Notes: a model not told the origin generated them from the sequence alone. A DNA stretch of 61,291 nt from Nitrospina sp. (GCA_018653085.1 JABIAY010000077.1:1-61291); one strand, 5' to 3'. Numbered from the stretch's first letter, positions 9,390 through 18,336 are shown. Program-made: numbers and translations.

Positions 9390-9413
9390 TGCCTGTTTAC
9401 TGATCAAGGAATA

Positions 9414-10082
9414 TTAATTTTTATCAACGGATTTTAAAATCTCATTTAACTTTTTCAGGTCTTCTTTGGAGTACTGGTCCTGGGGTTTATCTGTGCCAGG
9501 AATGGCTTTCTTTAAATCATCAAATGTGTCCGACAACTTTTTCAAATCCTTTAGCCCGTTAAGCTTTTCTTTAGCGCCCTCCATATCAAAATTGGAAAGA
9601 TTTTTCCTGATATTCAGGGTGCCCGGATTCTTCTTTACAAAATCTCTTACCTCTGCCAGATAAGGCTCGGCATAGGAGTCCTGCGTGAACTTTTTAGCCA
9701 GTTCAGGGAAAAACTGCAGAGGGAACGTAACAGCAACCAGAATAGCCACACCTTTTGCCAAACCAACAAGGCCACCAAATACCCTGTCAAACATCGAAAG
9801 GTTTGCGCCAGACCAAAGCATTGCACTGGCAACCTTGCCCATCAGGGAGATAATAATTGCAGTTATTATATAAATTGCCACAAAGGCTATTAGTTTAGAC
9901 AGAGGTTTGCTGGGGATACTTTCCATCAGAAGCCGGGCAAATGTATCCTGATATTTGACAGCCATCAAATATCCCCCTACATAGGCCAAAAGGGAGAAAA
10001 CCTCCCGCACAAACCCTTTCATTAGCGAGAAAAGCAGGCAGAAACCCAGCACAACCAAAACGAAAATGTCAAAAGAGGTCAT
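9414..10082 (-). CDS. CvpA family membrane protein
   Basis: 222 residues with four predicted membrane helices in the first ~125 residues (for example DIFVLVVLGFCLLFSLMKGF and LIAFVAIYIITAIIISLMG) and the family signature KGFVREVFSLLAYVGGY. The C-terminal ~90 residues are cytoplasmic or periplasmic and charged, predicted helical. CvpA proteins were named from colicin V production; in many bacteria they affect envelope homeostasis, but the molecular function is not settled. It directly abuts the NUDIX gene (one base apart), so the two are cotranscribed. Confidence 0.85.
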   Translation of the reverse strand: MTSFDIFVLVVLGFCLLFSLMKGFVREVFSLLAYVGGYLMAVKYQDTFARLLMESIPSKPLSKLIAFVAIYIITAIIISLMGKVASAMLWSGANLSMFDRVFGGLVGLAKGVAILVAVTFPLQFFPELAKKFTQDSYAEPYLAEVRDFVKKNPGTLNIRKNLSNFDMEGAKEKLNGLKDLKKLSDTFDDLKKAIPGTDKPQDQYSKEDLKKLNEILKSVDKN

Positions 10083-10625
10083 TTAAATTTTCCCCACAAA
10101 TTCTATTTTATTCAATGAAATATTTTCAATATCGCGAATCTGATTAAAAAGCATTTTAAAGGAAGAGGTGAACAGGGTGGGATGGGTAGAAATCTCTTTC
10201 CGAATCTGTGTAAGGCTAAAAAAAGCTCCTTCAGTGATTTCGTCCGGGTTAATCTTAATCGCGTCATCCGTTATACAGGTGTACACCTGAACATGTTCTC
10301 CATAGGTTTCCTGACAAGCTGAAATTTTCACGGAGGCTGTCAAAGTAGCCTTCAAGCTCAATTCTTCCCCAAGTTCGCGGTGAGCACATGTCTCATAAGA
10401 TTCCCCGGTATCAACATGCCCGGCTGAGGAAGTGTCCCACAGCCCTGGGTTTTCGTCCTTGCAGAGAGCTCGTTTTTGCAAAAACAATTCTTTTCGCGAA
10501 TTAAAAACAAGGGTGTGGACGGATCGGTGCAGTAATTTGTTTTCATGAATATGTTTTCGGCTGGCCTGCCCTGTTACATGGTCATTTTCATCGACAATGT
10601 CATAAATTTCATCTTCAACATTCAT
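10083..10625 (-). CDS. NUDIX hydrolase (YfcD / isopentenyl-diphosphate isomerase-like)
   Basis: About 180 residues. The Nudix box reads G-x5-E-x7-RELGEE (GHVDTGESYETCAHRELGEE), with Ser in place of the usual following Gly. The N-terminus EIYDIVDENDHVTGQASR and the RSVHTLVFNSRKELFLQKR segment resemble YfcD and type 1 isopentenyl-diphosphate isomerases. Whether it is an isomerase or a diphosphate hydrolase cannot be decided by eye. A GTG start at 10640, overlapping the upstream gene by 8 bases, is the alternative; the ATG at 10625 matches family N-termini better. Confidence 0.85.
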   Translation of the reverse strand: MNVEDEIYDIVDENDHVTGQASRKHIHENKLLHRSVHTLVFNSRKELFLQKRALCKDENPGLWDTSSAGHVDTGESYETCAHRELGEELSLKATLTASVKISACQETYGEHVQVYTCITDDAIKINPDEITEGAFFSLTQIRKEISTHPTLFTSSFKMLFNQIRDIENISLNKIEFVGKI

Positions 10626-10632
10626 AGCAAAT

Positions 10633-11955
10633 TCAGTCACTGCCTTGATCTGGACGCAGATAACTCAGTTGGCGAGGAAACTCTCCTTCTTCGCAATAAT
10701 TGTTCTGAGCCAGAACTTTGACATCATTGATAGCCTGCTGGGATCCCTGCATGACAACTTTTTTATAACCTTTGTCAGCAAGAATGCCTCCTGCCTGCAA
10801 AAGACTCATGACCGACTTGGCGTTAAATTTTTCCTCATCAATAATCATGTGCAGGTCGCCCTCATGATGGCGGGCAATCAGGGAAATAAACGTTGATGGC
10901 CGGGCATGAAATCCTAAAGGTTGCGGGATAGGAACTTCAGCCTTCACGATTTCCACAAACCCCATCAAAATATTCTTAACCAGCTTGTCGCCTTCCTGAA
11001 GATAATATTTACTGTAGTGAAAACCAAAGTTAAAAATTTGCTTTAGCAAAACATCCTTACTCACCACTCTGGAAATTTGTTGCCTGCACTCGCCATGACG
11101 AATATCGTCTTCATGACGCTCATAAAAGTGAGCCAGCCAGAGGACCACCTCAAGAAGGTGGAGAGGCATGGAAATATACCCTCTCATATTTTTTAAATCC
11201 TCCCGGGCCTGTTCCAGCCTGGTATTCTTAACATAGGTGTCGTATTCTGACTGGACACTATGGACCAGCTCTTTAAACATTCGCACCAGTTTCTCATCTA
11301 GTTTTGATGGAATAACATGGCGGAACGCCTCAGGGTCATCATTTCTTTCGACCCCCATATCCTTGACCATTTTCGCTACTTTCCGGTATTTATGGCAAAG
11401 TTCTATTACCCTTTCCTGCTCCTCTTTAACTTCATCTTCCAAAATAGTTCTTGGCAGGCGCTTGTTCGTTTCAATTTCAGAGAATTCGTTCATTGGAAAC
11501 GGCTCTTCGCTAATTTCCAGACCATTTAATTGTCCTGTCCGGACAACCTCAGCTCTTAAACCTACTATGGAAGTGTTCAGGAAATTCAGAGCCTCGTGAG
11601 CACCTTCATGGAAAACCCTGGCGTTCTCTTCAGATTCTCCAAGGTTGTAGTAAGGGTACCGATCCAGGATATGTTTTATGTAAAATGCGGCAATAGAAAG
11701 ATTGCGCACACACGCTACATATTCCGAGAAAAAAGACCATGTTTTGTTTTCTCGGGCTCCGTGCTCATCCAGAACACTTTCCAGATATTCTGTTTCCTGA
11801 ATCAGGCTCGAATAAAATTTTCGGGAGATTTCCTTACCGGCTTTCAACTTCTCACAAAATAAAGCGCTGACCTTGAAAAACAGATTAGAAGGTGCTTGAG
11901 CTATCTGTAAAAATTCATCCTCAGAAATAATCTGAATAAGGGATTTAGCTTCCAT
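10633..11955 (-). CDS. Large helical protein with C-terminal HPr phosphocarrier domain
   Basis: 440 residues. Residues ~340-425 form an HPr domain: the phosphoacceptor histidine H350 sits in LGFHARPS and the regulatory-serine region in FNAKSVMSLLQAG (S381), both intact. The first ~335 residues are helical, charged, have no membrane segment or signal peptide, and are not recognised. HPr normally is an 88-residue carrier between PTS enzyme I and EIIA or PTSNtr partners; here it appears as an output or input module of a larger cytoplasmic protein. No enzyme I or EIIA is in this window. First gene of the run to coaE. Confidence 0.8.
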   Translation of the reverse strand: MEAKSLIQIISEDEFLQIAQAPSNLFFKVSALFCEKLKAGKEISRKFYSSLIQETEYLESVLDEHGARENKTWSFFSEYVACVRNLSIAAFYIKHILDRYPYYNLGESEENARVFHEGAHEALNFLNTSIVGLRAEVVRTGQLNGLEISEEPFPMNEFSEIETNKRLPRTILEDEVKEEQERVIELCHKYRKVAKMVKDMGVERNDDPEAFRHVIPSKLDEKLVRMFKELVHSVQSEYDTYVKNTRLEQAREDLKNMRGYISMPLHLLEVVLWLAHFYERHEDDIRHGECRQQISRVVSKDVLLKQIFNFGFHYSKYYLQEGDKLVKNILMGFVEIVKAEVPIPQPLGFHARPSTFISLIARHHEGDLHMIIDEEKFNAKSVMSLLQAGGILADKGYKKVVMQGSQQAINDVKVLAQNNYCEEGEFPRQLSYLRPDQGSD

Positions 11956-12035
11956 CTATTTTATCGCCTACAGGAAAAGTTCAGGTCTATCAACGGGTAG
12001 AAAACCAATAACAGTATACTCGTATAGTGTGCGGG

Positions 12036-12578
12036 TTAAAAGGCCGCAGATTTTACCAGGATGTTGTTGGGCAGGTATTTTTGCCAGATTTCAACATGGG
12101 AGTCCGGTCCGGATGGAACGATAAAAGGAATGAATTGATAATCCGGCTTTCTGGGAAGGCGAACCAATTCCATATTCACTTCCAAAGGGGTGCGGTCGCC
12201 CTTTTTAAGATTACAGGTTTTGCAGGCAACAACTATATTTGTCCAGTTGGTTTTTCCTCCACGGGACTTGGGGAGAACATGATCCACTGTCAGGGGGTGG
12301 GTGGAAATCCCGCAATATTGGCAAGTGTAATCATCTCTTCTTAGAATATTTTTCTTGCTGAACGCCAAACCCTTTTTCCGGTTTCGGCTAACCATTTTCA
12401 AAACGCGTATCACAGTAGGAAGTTCGAAACTGGTCGAGGGAGTGTGGACTAAATATCCGGCACTATCCAACTCCTCGGCCCTGCCGCCAAAAACCATGGT
12501 TATGGCGTGACGAGCAGAACAAAACTGGAGCGGCTCATAAGAATAATTCAAAACCAGGCTTTTAAACGCATCGAGCAT
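12036..12578 (-). CDS. Stand-alone HNH endonuclease
   Basis: 180 residues with a C-terminal HNH/zinc module: C86-x2-C89, the DH pair D99-H100 in LTVDHVLPKSRGG, the asparagine of WTNIV, and C119-x2-C122 in ACKTCNLKKG. The N-terminal ~75 residues (VLNYSYEPLQFCSARHAITMVF) are typical of a widespread solitary HNH family in cyanobacteria and proteobacteria whose biological role is unclear. A GAGG ribosome site precedes the ATG. No restriction or toxin partner is adjacent. Confidence 0.88.
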   Translation of the reverse strand: MLDAFKSLVLNYSYEPLQFCSARHAITMVFGGRAEELDSAGYLVHTPSTSFELPTVIRVLKMVSRNRKKGLAFSKKNILRRDDYTCQYCGISTHPLTVDHVLPKSRGGKTNWTNIVVACKTCNLKKGDRTPLEVNMELVRLPRKPDYQFIPFIVPSGPDSHVEIWQKYLPNNILVKSAAF

Positions 12579-12695
12579 GTTTCCAAACCTCGCTGGAATA
12601 ACTTGATTTGCTTTAATTGGGCCTTACCAAGGTAACTCGGAAAATTCTACTCCTTCCATCCTTATACTGTCAATAGCGAGGGCGCCGAAAAGGAT

Positions 12696-14102
12696 TTATA
12701 ACAAATTCCCGGTACCCAGCCTGTTTTCCGGATCGAAGCAATATTTAATTTTATTTAAATCTTTTAAACCACTCGACCCAACCATTTTGGCAAAATATTT
12801 TTTTTTCAGTTTTCCTATACCATGTTCCGCGGAAACCGTCCCGCCCCATTCCAAAACCTGTTCTACCATTTGATCGTAGACCTTTTGCGCCCTGTCTCTA
12901 TCTTCTGCCAGAAGATTTATATGTAAATGATTATCCCCCAGATGCCCAAACATGACGTAATCCAAGTTACTAGCCACCAGTGTTTCCCGGTAAAACTGCA
13001 TCATTGCCATAAAATATTTGTCCGGGACAGCCATATCGGTACCCAGCTTTACTCTTCCAGCACGGCTGTTTTCCTCGTTTATAATTACCGGGACATCATG
13101 CCTGAAATCGTGAAACATCTGCACATCCTTTGGCCCCTGAGCAAACCATGAATCATCAAGCGTAATATTTTCTGCGCTCAAAAATTCATACCAGTCTTCT
13201 AATATCAAATCATAATCTTTCATTTCAGGGACAGCCTGCTCAAAGAACAATGCCGCCCTGGAACGATTGGGAATGTTTTTATGCTTGCTCTTCAACCTTT
13301 TCAGCGCATTGTGGTCAAAGTATTCCAGGGAACAGGGGTCGATCCTTTTTCTATCCGCAGATTTAATTTGGGGGATCAATTCCCAGCAGGAATCCTCCTC
13401 CTCAAAAAACAAAATACCACTGACAAAGTCATGCGGACGGGGAATCAAGCGCAGGGCAATATCTGTAAATATCCCAAGCGTACCGTCTGACCCAATAAAC
13501 AGATCCAGCCAGTCCATACCCGGATGGACAAAATAACCTGCCGCGTTTTTGCATTCCGGACTTTGATACGCAATATCCGGGAAAATAATTTTACTGCCAT
13601 CTTCAAACGTGAGCGGTTCTGTTATTTTCAACCCTCGTTTGAGCAAAGTTTTCCTGCCATCCACCAGAAGCAATTCAACCTCTTCAACATAATCACGCGT
13701 TACTCCATATTTGTAACTGCGGGAACCGGAAGCATTGGTTGCCAGAGTTCCACCTAGCGATGCCAATGTCTCGGTCGGATTGGGGGGATAAAGCCATCCC
13801 GGCAGAAAACCTTGCAGTTCTTTTACCGTCACAGCCGGGCCAACCCTTACTCTGCCCTCTGCTTCTTCTATAATCCGATTGAACCTCTCTAATGAAACGA
13901 TAACGCCTCCAGCCGGGATGCGTGAAGCAGTCAACCCCGTTCCTGCACCGGCAACCGTTACCGGTCGGGTTTCATTTTTCAGAAAATTCGCCAACTCATC
14001 CGAGGTTTCAGGAATGACAACTTCCTCAGCATTTCCGCCTGAAAAATTAGAGGCATCTCTTAGGTAGGGTGCTATGGATTCAGCTTGCGTTTTTCTAATC
14101 AT
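12696..14102 (-). CDS. FAD-binding oxidase/dehydrogenase of the GlcD / D-lactate dehydrogenase family
   Basis: 468 residues. The PCMH-type FAD domain shows PVTVAGAGTGLTASRIP and PPNPTETLASLGGTLATNASG; the C-terminal cap has FGHLGDNHLHINLL and the SAEHGIGKLKKKYF flavin/metal motif. Family enzymes oxidise D-2-hydroxy acids (glycolate, D-lactate, D-2-hydroxyglutarate) to 2-oxo acids. The iron-sulfur subunit GlcF is not adjacent, which fits the single-subunit branch. The VOC protein starts just upstream on the same strand and may act on the same metabolite. Confidence 0.88.
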   Translation of the reverse strand: MIRKTQAESIAPYLRDASNFSGGNAEEVVIPETSDELANFLKNETRPVTVAGAGTGLTASRIPAGGVIVSLERFNRIIEEAEGRVRVGPAVTVKELQGFLPGWLYPPNPTETLASLGGTLATNASGSRSYKYGVTRDYVEEVELLLVDGRKTLLKRGLKITEPLTFEDGSKIIFPDIAYQSPECKNAAGYFVHPGMDWLDLFIGSDGTLGIFTDIALRLIPRPHDFVSGILFFEEEDSCWELIPQIKSADRKRIDPCSLEYFDHNALKRLKSKHKNIPNRSRAALFFEQAVPEMKDYDLILEDWYEFLSAENITLDDSWFAQGPKDVQMFHDFRHDVPVIINEENSRAGRVKLGTDMAVPDKYFMAMMQFYRETLVASNLDYVMFGHLGDNHLHINLLAEDRDRAQKVYDQMVEQVLEWGGTVSAEHGIGKLKKKYFAKMVGSSGLKDLNKIKYCFDPENRLGTGNLL

Positions 14103-14118
14103 TGGATTTTCATAAATC

Positions 14119-14718
14119 CTAAAGGCGGGAAGACTCCATCAAGCCGTCGGCCTGTGGGGGCAAAAAACCCTGGTAGCCGTTATGTCGTTCTATAAGCTCC
14201 AAAACCGTATAGGCATCTTTAATTTCCGGGCGGGTAAAAATCTGCCGCAAATCTGTGTTCGGGGCACCCACAATCTGGCCGGCAAACTCTATATCACGGG
14301 CTTTCATTCTGCCGATGGCGTACTCAATATCCTCAACCAAAACGGCGATATGATGGAAACATTGATCCCCATGCGCTTGAACCCAACCAGGTATAAGACT
14401 GGGTTCACCGCGTTTCCCCTCAAAGGCCTGATCGACAAACAAACTCGGATAGCCGGGCTTTCTATAAACCTTGGCCCACCAGCTATCGAATTCCAAGGTG
14501 CCTAATGTTTGATCCTGAGAAAAACCAAGGCAAAGAAGATCTTCAACACGCGAGTTAACATCAAGAGTTCGTATGGCGCAGTGATCGATCAGCGGCATTA
14601 AACCCACACCAGAATCGGAAAGATCATCATTCAGGCAACGACCGGCCTTGTTTCCAGATAAAAACCGCTCAATATACTCTGCAAAAAAAGCATCAGTTTG
14701 ATGATTATCGGTCGTCAT
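14119..14718 (-). CDS. VOC superfamily (glyoxalase/dioxygenase-fold) protein
   Basis: 199 residues. Two half-domains are visible: LIDHCAIRTLDV in the N-half and CFHHIAVLVEDIEYAI with IFTRPEIKDAYTVLELIERHNGY in the C-half, giving candidate metal ligands His, His and Glu. The pattern resembles the HPPD / DUF1338-like side of the VOC superfamily, where non-heme iron or zinc enzymes act on 2-oxo acids. The exact reaction is unknown. It ends 16 bases upstream of the FAD oxidase, so a joint pathway for a hydroxy/oxo acid is a reasonable inference. Confidence 0.7.
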   Translation of the reverse strand: MTTDNHQTDAFFAEYIERFLSGNKAGRCLNDDLSDSGVGLMPLIDHCAIRTLDVNSRVEDLLCLGFSQDQTLGTLEFDSWWAKVYRKPGYPSLFVDQAFEGKRGEPSLIPGWVQAHGDQCFHHIAVLVEDIEYAIGRMKARDIEFAGQIVGAPNTDLRQIFTRPEIKDAYTVLELIERHNGYQGFLPPQADGLMESSRL

Positions 14719-14719
14719 T

Positions 14720-14878
14720 TTAACTTTGGTCGCCCGGTGGGGGATTCTCTTTACTGCTCTTCTGTCGGCGTTCCTCTTCCATTTTGGGTTGTTTATGGAT
14801 AAATTTTGCGTATTTGACCAACAAAATCATCATCCCCAAAGGAAACGCCACTAGTAAAATTGTAACCAGGTTGTCCAC
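14720..14878 (-). CDS. Small single-pass membrane protein (52 residues), unrecognised
   Basis: A short frame on the minus strand opens at GTG (14878) with AGGTGA as ribosome site and reads MDNLVTILLVAFPLGMMILL, then VKYAKFIHKQPKMEEERRQK and a polar tail ending at TAA (14720-14722). One N-terminal membrane helix (about 4-21) is followed by a strongly basic then charged cytoplasmic tail. The stop sits one base before the start of the VOC gene, so the two are probably cotranscribed. The good ribosome site, coherent topology and tight spacing argue that it is real. Function unknown. Confidence 0.6.
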   Translation of the reverse strand: MDNLVTILLVAFPLGMMILLVKYAKFIHKQPKMEEERRQKSSKENPPPGDQS

Positions 14879-14934
14879 GCCATCACCTATGAAAATTTAT
14901 TTGTGTATAGTGTATCATTAAAGCAACATAGTCG

Positions 14935-14993
14935 ACCAGTGAGCAATAGCTCATTGTACCCCTCCGGGGCATGAAGGCTAAGGAAGGGTATTA
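14935..14993 (+). repeat. Partial copy of dispersed repeat (hairpin plus CCCCTCCGGGG module)
   Basis: ACCAGTGAGC is followed by AATAGCTCA, forming a TGAGC/GCTCA hairpin, and then by ACCCCTCCGGGGCATGAAG. The second module recurs at about 30930-30955 and in variant form at 31053-31075. It lies upstream of the MoxR-type gene. Seen directly; function unknown. Confidence 0.55.
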
Positions 14994-15029
14994 CAAGCTG
15001 AGACAACTTTTTACCAGAAGGGTTACATA

Positions 15030-15977
15030 TTGGATACGACAACAAAAAAGACAATAGAAATAGATGGAGTTGCTCTACATTTGAGCCAACCCGACAATAC
15101 CCGTTCCGAATGGATTGGTCAGGAAGAAGTTCTCAAACAGATTCAGGCCTGCTGGATGGTGATATCCGAAAAGGACTTCCCGCTTTCACCCAGAATAACC
15201 GGAATGCCCGGAACCGGGAAAACCACTTTGGCTATGGTGGCCGCAAACCAGAGAAAGCAACCTCTATATATATTCCAGTGTACCAGTGACACGCGCCCGG
15301 AGGATTTGTTGATCACGCCGGTTCTCTCGGAAAAGGGAAAGATTTCATATCATGCATCGCCTCTCGTATGCGCCATCATTGAAGGCGGCATTTGTATTCT
15401 TGATGAAGGCAACCGCATGAATGAAAAAAGCTGGGCTTCACTGGCTCCCCTTCTCGATCACCGGCGTTATGTGGAATCCATTATCGCGGGAATCAAGATT
15501 CGCGCTCATAAAGAGTTTCGTGCCTGCGTGACAATGAATAATGACGAATCCACTTTCGAAATTCCCGACTATATCCTGTCCCGTTTGCAACCCACCTTGC
15601 AGATGGAAATGCCCAGTTATCAGGATGAGTTGGCGATTCTCAGATATCATCTTCCCTTTTCAGGAGAAGACCTTTTGAAAATGACCGCCGAATTTTTGCA
15701 AAAATCTCATCAGTTGGACCTGGATTTTTCTCCCCGTGACGGCATTCATATCATTCAATACGCTCTGAAACGAATCAGTCAAGAAAAAGACAATCCGCTC
15801 GCAAAGGACAAAATGTGGCAAGAGGCAGTCAGCAAGGTTCTTGGTGAAGAAGCTCTCGATCTGGATGCTCTTGCCGCCAGGAACCGAAGGGCTTTAGGTG
15901 AAGAAAGACTTCCCATGGGTCTTGGCGATTTCTTTTTCAATGATGACAACCCTCTGCACCCGGATATTGACAAATAG
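15030..15977 (+). CDS. MoxR-type AAA+ ATPase
   Basis: 315 residues. Walker A is GMPGTGKTT (58-66), Walker [11 protein letters not shown] (121-130) and a sensor-1-like stretch ends in VTMNND (about 167-172). The order and the DEGNRM sequence are typical of MoxR/CbbQ-group chaperone ATPases that remodel partner proteins, often together with VWA-domain proteins. The TTG start at 15030 follows a good AGAAGGG ribosome site. The next gene, 52 bases downstream on the same strand, is the likely partner; no VWA gene is nearby. A repeat hairpin begins at the first base after its TAG stop. Confidence 0.88.
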   Translation: MDTTTKKTIEIDGVALHLSQPDNTRSEWIGQEEVLKQIQACWMVISEKDFPLSPRITGMPGTGKTTLAMVAANQRKQPLYIFQCTSDTRPEDLLITPVLSEKGKISYHASPLVCAIIEGGICILDEGNRMNEKSWASLAPLLDHRRYVESIIAGIKIRAHKEFRACVTMNNDESTFEIPDYILSRLQPTLQMEMPSYQDELAILRYHLPFSGEDLLKMTAEFLQKSHQLDLDFSPRDGIHIIQYALKRISQEKDNPLAKDKMWQEAVSKVLGEEALDLDALAARNRRALGEERLPMGLGDFFFNDDNPLHPDIDK

Positions 15978-16010
15978 CCAGCGTGACGCTGGACCCAGCG
16001 TAGATAGCAA
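15978..16010 (+). repeat. Stop-codon-abutting repeat, short copy (hairpin CCAGCG-TGA-CGCTGG)
   Basis: A perfect 6-bp stem, CCAGCG (15978-15983) and CGCTGG (15987-15992), starts immediately after the TAG stop of the MoxR-type gene and is followed by ACCCAGCG and AGATAGCAA. The same hairpin occurs after the stop codons at 37204 and, with compensatory changes, 50588. It occupies most of the gap before the 610-residue gene. Confidence 0.7.
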
Positions 16011-16029
16011 CCACTAGAAACTTAAACTC

Positions 16030-17862
16030 ATGAGTCAACTGCTCAAACTCAGTGATCGCATTCAATTTTTGCCCGTAGTTCATGGTAGCGGCAGTTTTGC
16101 GCGCGAGGTGCGCCATCGGCTTTTATCGTTCCCCTGCGATTGCCTTGCTGTCGCGCTCCCCCCTGAATTTCAACAAACGGTTGAAGAAGGGATCAAACTC
16201 CTCCCCGGCATTTCCCTTGGCTGTCAAGTTGAGCAGGATGGTGGAATGAATTATGTGCCCATCGATCCAAGCCAGCCAATAATCATGGGTCTGCGCATTG
16301 CCATGCAGGAAGGAATGCCCCGCCATTTCATCGACTGGAGTGCGGAAAATTATGAAAAAAGAGGTGTCGACTTTCCAGACAGCTTTGCCTTGAGCAAACT
16401 ATCCTACGAAAAATTTATCAGCGCCCTGCTTTTAACCGTAAAACGTCCCAAGGATAAAAGCCAACACTTCTGGCGTGCGCGATGGATGGCCTATCAACTT
16501 CATCAACTTGAGTTGGAATATACCCGAGTAGTATGCCTGTGTTCCGTCCTCGACTGGCCCTGGATCAAGGAAGCTTTTGATGAACGCATGGAGGTTCTTC
16601 CACCGCAAAAACCTGGAGGGTTGCCCTCATTACACGGCGTGGACAAGCAAACCTTGTTCTTTGCGCTTTCAGAGTTTCCTTATGTAACCTATCTATACGA
16701 AAAAAGACGGCAGGAATTGAAGCCGGACAGCAATACGCCGGTGGATGGAGTTAAAGAAATTCTTTTGCGTGCCCGTGAGCTGTTCATTAAAAAACACAAA
16801 ATTCGCTATCACAACCTGACTTCCCAGACTTTTCAGACATTATTGCAATACATTCGCAACCTGACTTTGATGGAGGCTCGTCTCCTGCCGGATCTCTATA
16901 CCTTGGTAAAAACCGCCAAGCAGTTCGGCGGAGACCCGTTTGCCATTGCGGTTTTAGAAGCGGCAAGAGAATATCCCTTTGACCCACCCAAAAATTTGCA
17001 GGAGACCCTTGCACTTGGGATCGACCAGGCTTTACCGGGCGAGGAGGGAGCCAAACCGGTAAACATGAAAAACCGTTTGTCGGAAACCCAGTTTGAGTGG
17101 CGGTCACTGGATTTAAAACCCGAACCGGATATTAAGACCCAGGAAAAATGGCAACACAGTTGGGACCCTTATGGTCAGTGCTCCTGGCCGCCGGAGGACG
17201 AAAAAATAGAAAATTTGAACACCCATGTGCGGGAACAAACCAAATTTTTATTGAGTCACGACCTGGCCCGTACCGAAAAATTCACGTCCTCCGTTAAGGA
17301 TGGCATAGATATCAGGGACACCCTGCGCCACTGGCACACAGGCGATATTTATGTGAAAGAAATTCCTCCGTCCCGAGGACAGGTCGAAATCATTGTCTTC
17401 CTTTTTGACCCTGAGCCCGAGCCCGAAAAATATAATTGGTGTCAAACCTGGTACGCCGAACATAATGAGGAATCCACTTTGTGTTTTTTCGCCACCGAGT
17501 ATATGGATTCTTTAATAGGACCGGGTATCGGACAAGCCACCTATGGGGGATGCATGATGATTTACCCTCCCCGTCCCATTCCGGATATATGGCAGGACCC
17601 TCGTATTCGTTTATCCGAGACCTTGGAAGAAAAACTTCTGGAGGCGGCTTTTTTTCACTCCGGAGAAAAGAACGTCACCGTTGTTGCCCCTTGCGCACCT
17701 CGACTAACCTGGCGGAAACTTGCCCGGAAATACGGTAAAAGAATCATTCATATTCCCCTGAAACGATTTTCCAATCAGACCATTGAAAAAATAAGGCGCT
17801 TCCACGTGTTGAACGGAAAAAATATCCGCTCCTACGCTCAACGTTTTATCCAAGATATGTGA
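16030..17862 (+). CDS. Unrecognised 610-residue cytoplasmic protein, MoxR partner
   Basis: No signal peptide or membrane helix. The N-terminal part (LPVVHGSGSFAREVRHRL, CLAVALPPEF, IIMGLRIAMQEGMPRHFIDW) resembles, from memory, the TraB/DUF5682-like domain of proteins found beside MoxR ATPases; the middle is helical; the C-terminal part has FTSSVKDGIDIRDTLRHWH, YVKEIPPSRGQVEIIVFLFD, YGGCMMIYPPRP and VVAPCAPRLTWRKLARKYG. No catalytic signature is certain. Position and strand suggest it works with the AAA+ protein just upstream. It has its own ATG; the intergenic 52 bases are repeat sequence. Confidence 0.7.
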   Translation: MSQLLKLSDRIQFLPVVHGSGSFAREVRHRLLSFPCDCLAVALPPEFQQTVEEGIKLLPGISLGCQVEQDGGMNYVPIDPSQPIIMGLRIAMQEGMPRHFIDWSAENYEKRGVDFPDSFALSKLSYEKFISALLLTVKRPKDKSQHFWRARWMAYQLHQLELEYTRVVCLCSVLDWPWIKEAFDERMEVLPPQKPGGLPSLHGVDKQTLFFALSEFPYVTYLYEKRRQELKPDSNTPVDGVKEILLRARELFIKKHKIRYHNLTSQTFQTLLQYIRNLTLMEARLLPDLYTLVKTAKQFGGDPFAIAVLEAAREYPFDPPKNLQETLALGIDQALPGEEGAKPVNMKNRLSETQFEWRSLDLKPEPDIKTQEKWQHSWDPYGQCSWPPEDEKIENLNTHVREQTKFLLSHDLARTEKFTSSVKDGIDIRDTLRHWHTGDIYVKEIPPSRGQVEIIVFLFDPEPEPEKYNWCQTWYAEHNEESTLCFFATEYMDSLIGPGIGQATYGGCMMIYPPRPIPDIWQDPRIRLSETLEEKLLEAAFFHSGEKNVTVVAPCAPRLTWRKLARKYGKRIIHIPLKRFSNQTIEKIRRFHVLNGKNIRSYAQRFIQDM

Positions 17863-17866
17863 GTTG

Positions 17867-17912
17867 AATATCCCCTCTCTTCCTAGGGAGGGATTCGGGA
17901 AGGGTTGGCTGG
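17867..17912. repeat. C/G-rich imperfect inverted repeat (family 2, short copy)
   Basis: TATCCCCTCTCTTCCTAGGG is followed by AGGGATTCGGGAAGGGTTGG, an imperfect palindrome between the convergent genes ending at 17862 and 17938. It resembles the C-run/G-run inverted repeats at 18992-19062 and 59844-59924. It may also act as a bidirectional terminator. Confidence 0.4.
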
Positions 17913-17937
17913 TTTTGATTTGCGCCAGCTAAACAGG

Positions 17938-18318
17938 TTACCTAAACGTTGGTGATTTGATACGTGGCATGGCTTCTAACTCATCAATAATTTTCTGTGT
18001 CGCCTTCATTCGTATTCGAACAGGGAACGATTCCATTATTATCACATTTGAGATAATGCCCTTTCGTTCCAGCTCAAGCACTCTTTCTAGCACAGGGTCA
18101 GGTGTTTCTGCACTTCCTGTTATTGTGACATCAATGAATTCCTCAGGCATTAACTTCGCACACGGCGTAAATTCACAATTTGGTCCTGTACGAGAAACAT
18201 AGCTTCCATCAGGACAAAGCTTTGCATCCATCGTACACATGACAAGCTCAGCATCCCCTATTGCGAACACTAGATTTGGAATCCCCAAAATCACCGTAAC
18301 TATTAAAATCAATTTCAT
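17938..18318 (-). CDS. Exported small protein with Kazal-like cysteine motif
   Basis: 126 residues. A signal peptide (about 1-19, LVFA/IG) precedes a cysteine cluster MCTMDAKLCPDGSYVSRTG followed by PNCEFTPC, a pattern common in secreted bacterial proteins and loosely like Kazal inhibitor or follistatin-type loops. The C-terminal half (ERVLELERKGIISNVIIMES) is an ordinary alpha/beta stretch. Likely periplasmic, with the four cysteines disulfide-bonded. Inhibitor activity is not established. Confidence 0.65.
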   Translation of the reverse strand: MKLILIVTVILGIPNLVFAIGDAELVMCTMDAKLCPDGSYVSRTGPNCEFTPCAKLMPEEFIDVTITGSAETPDPVLERVLELERKGIISNVIIMESFPVRIRMKATQKIIDELEAMPRIKSPTFR

Positions 18319-18336
18319 GAGAAATGGCTGGTTAGC

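Noticed and set aside
12036..12578. HNH gene as part of a restriction or toxin system
   Set aside because: No methylase, specificity or immunity gene adjacent; matches a widespread solitary HNH family.
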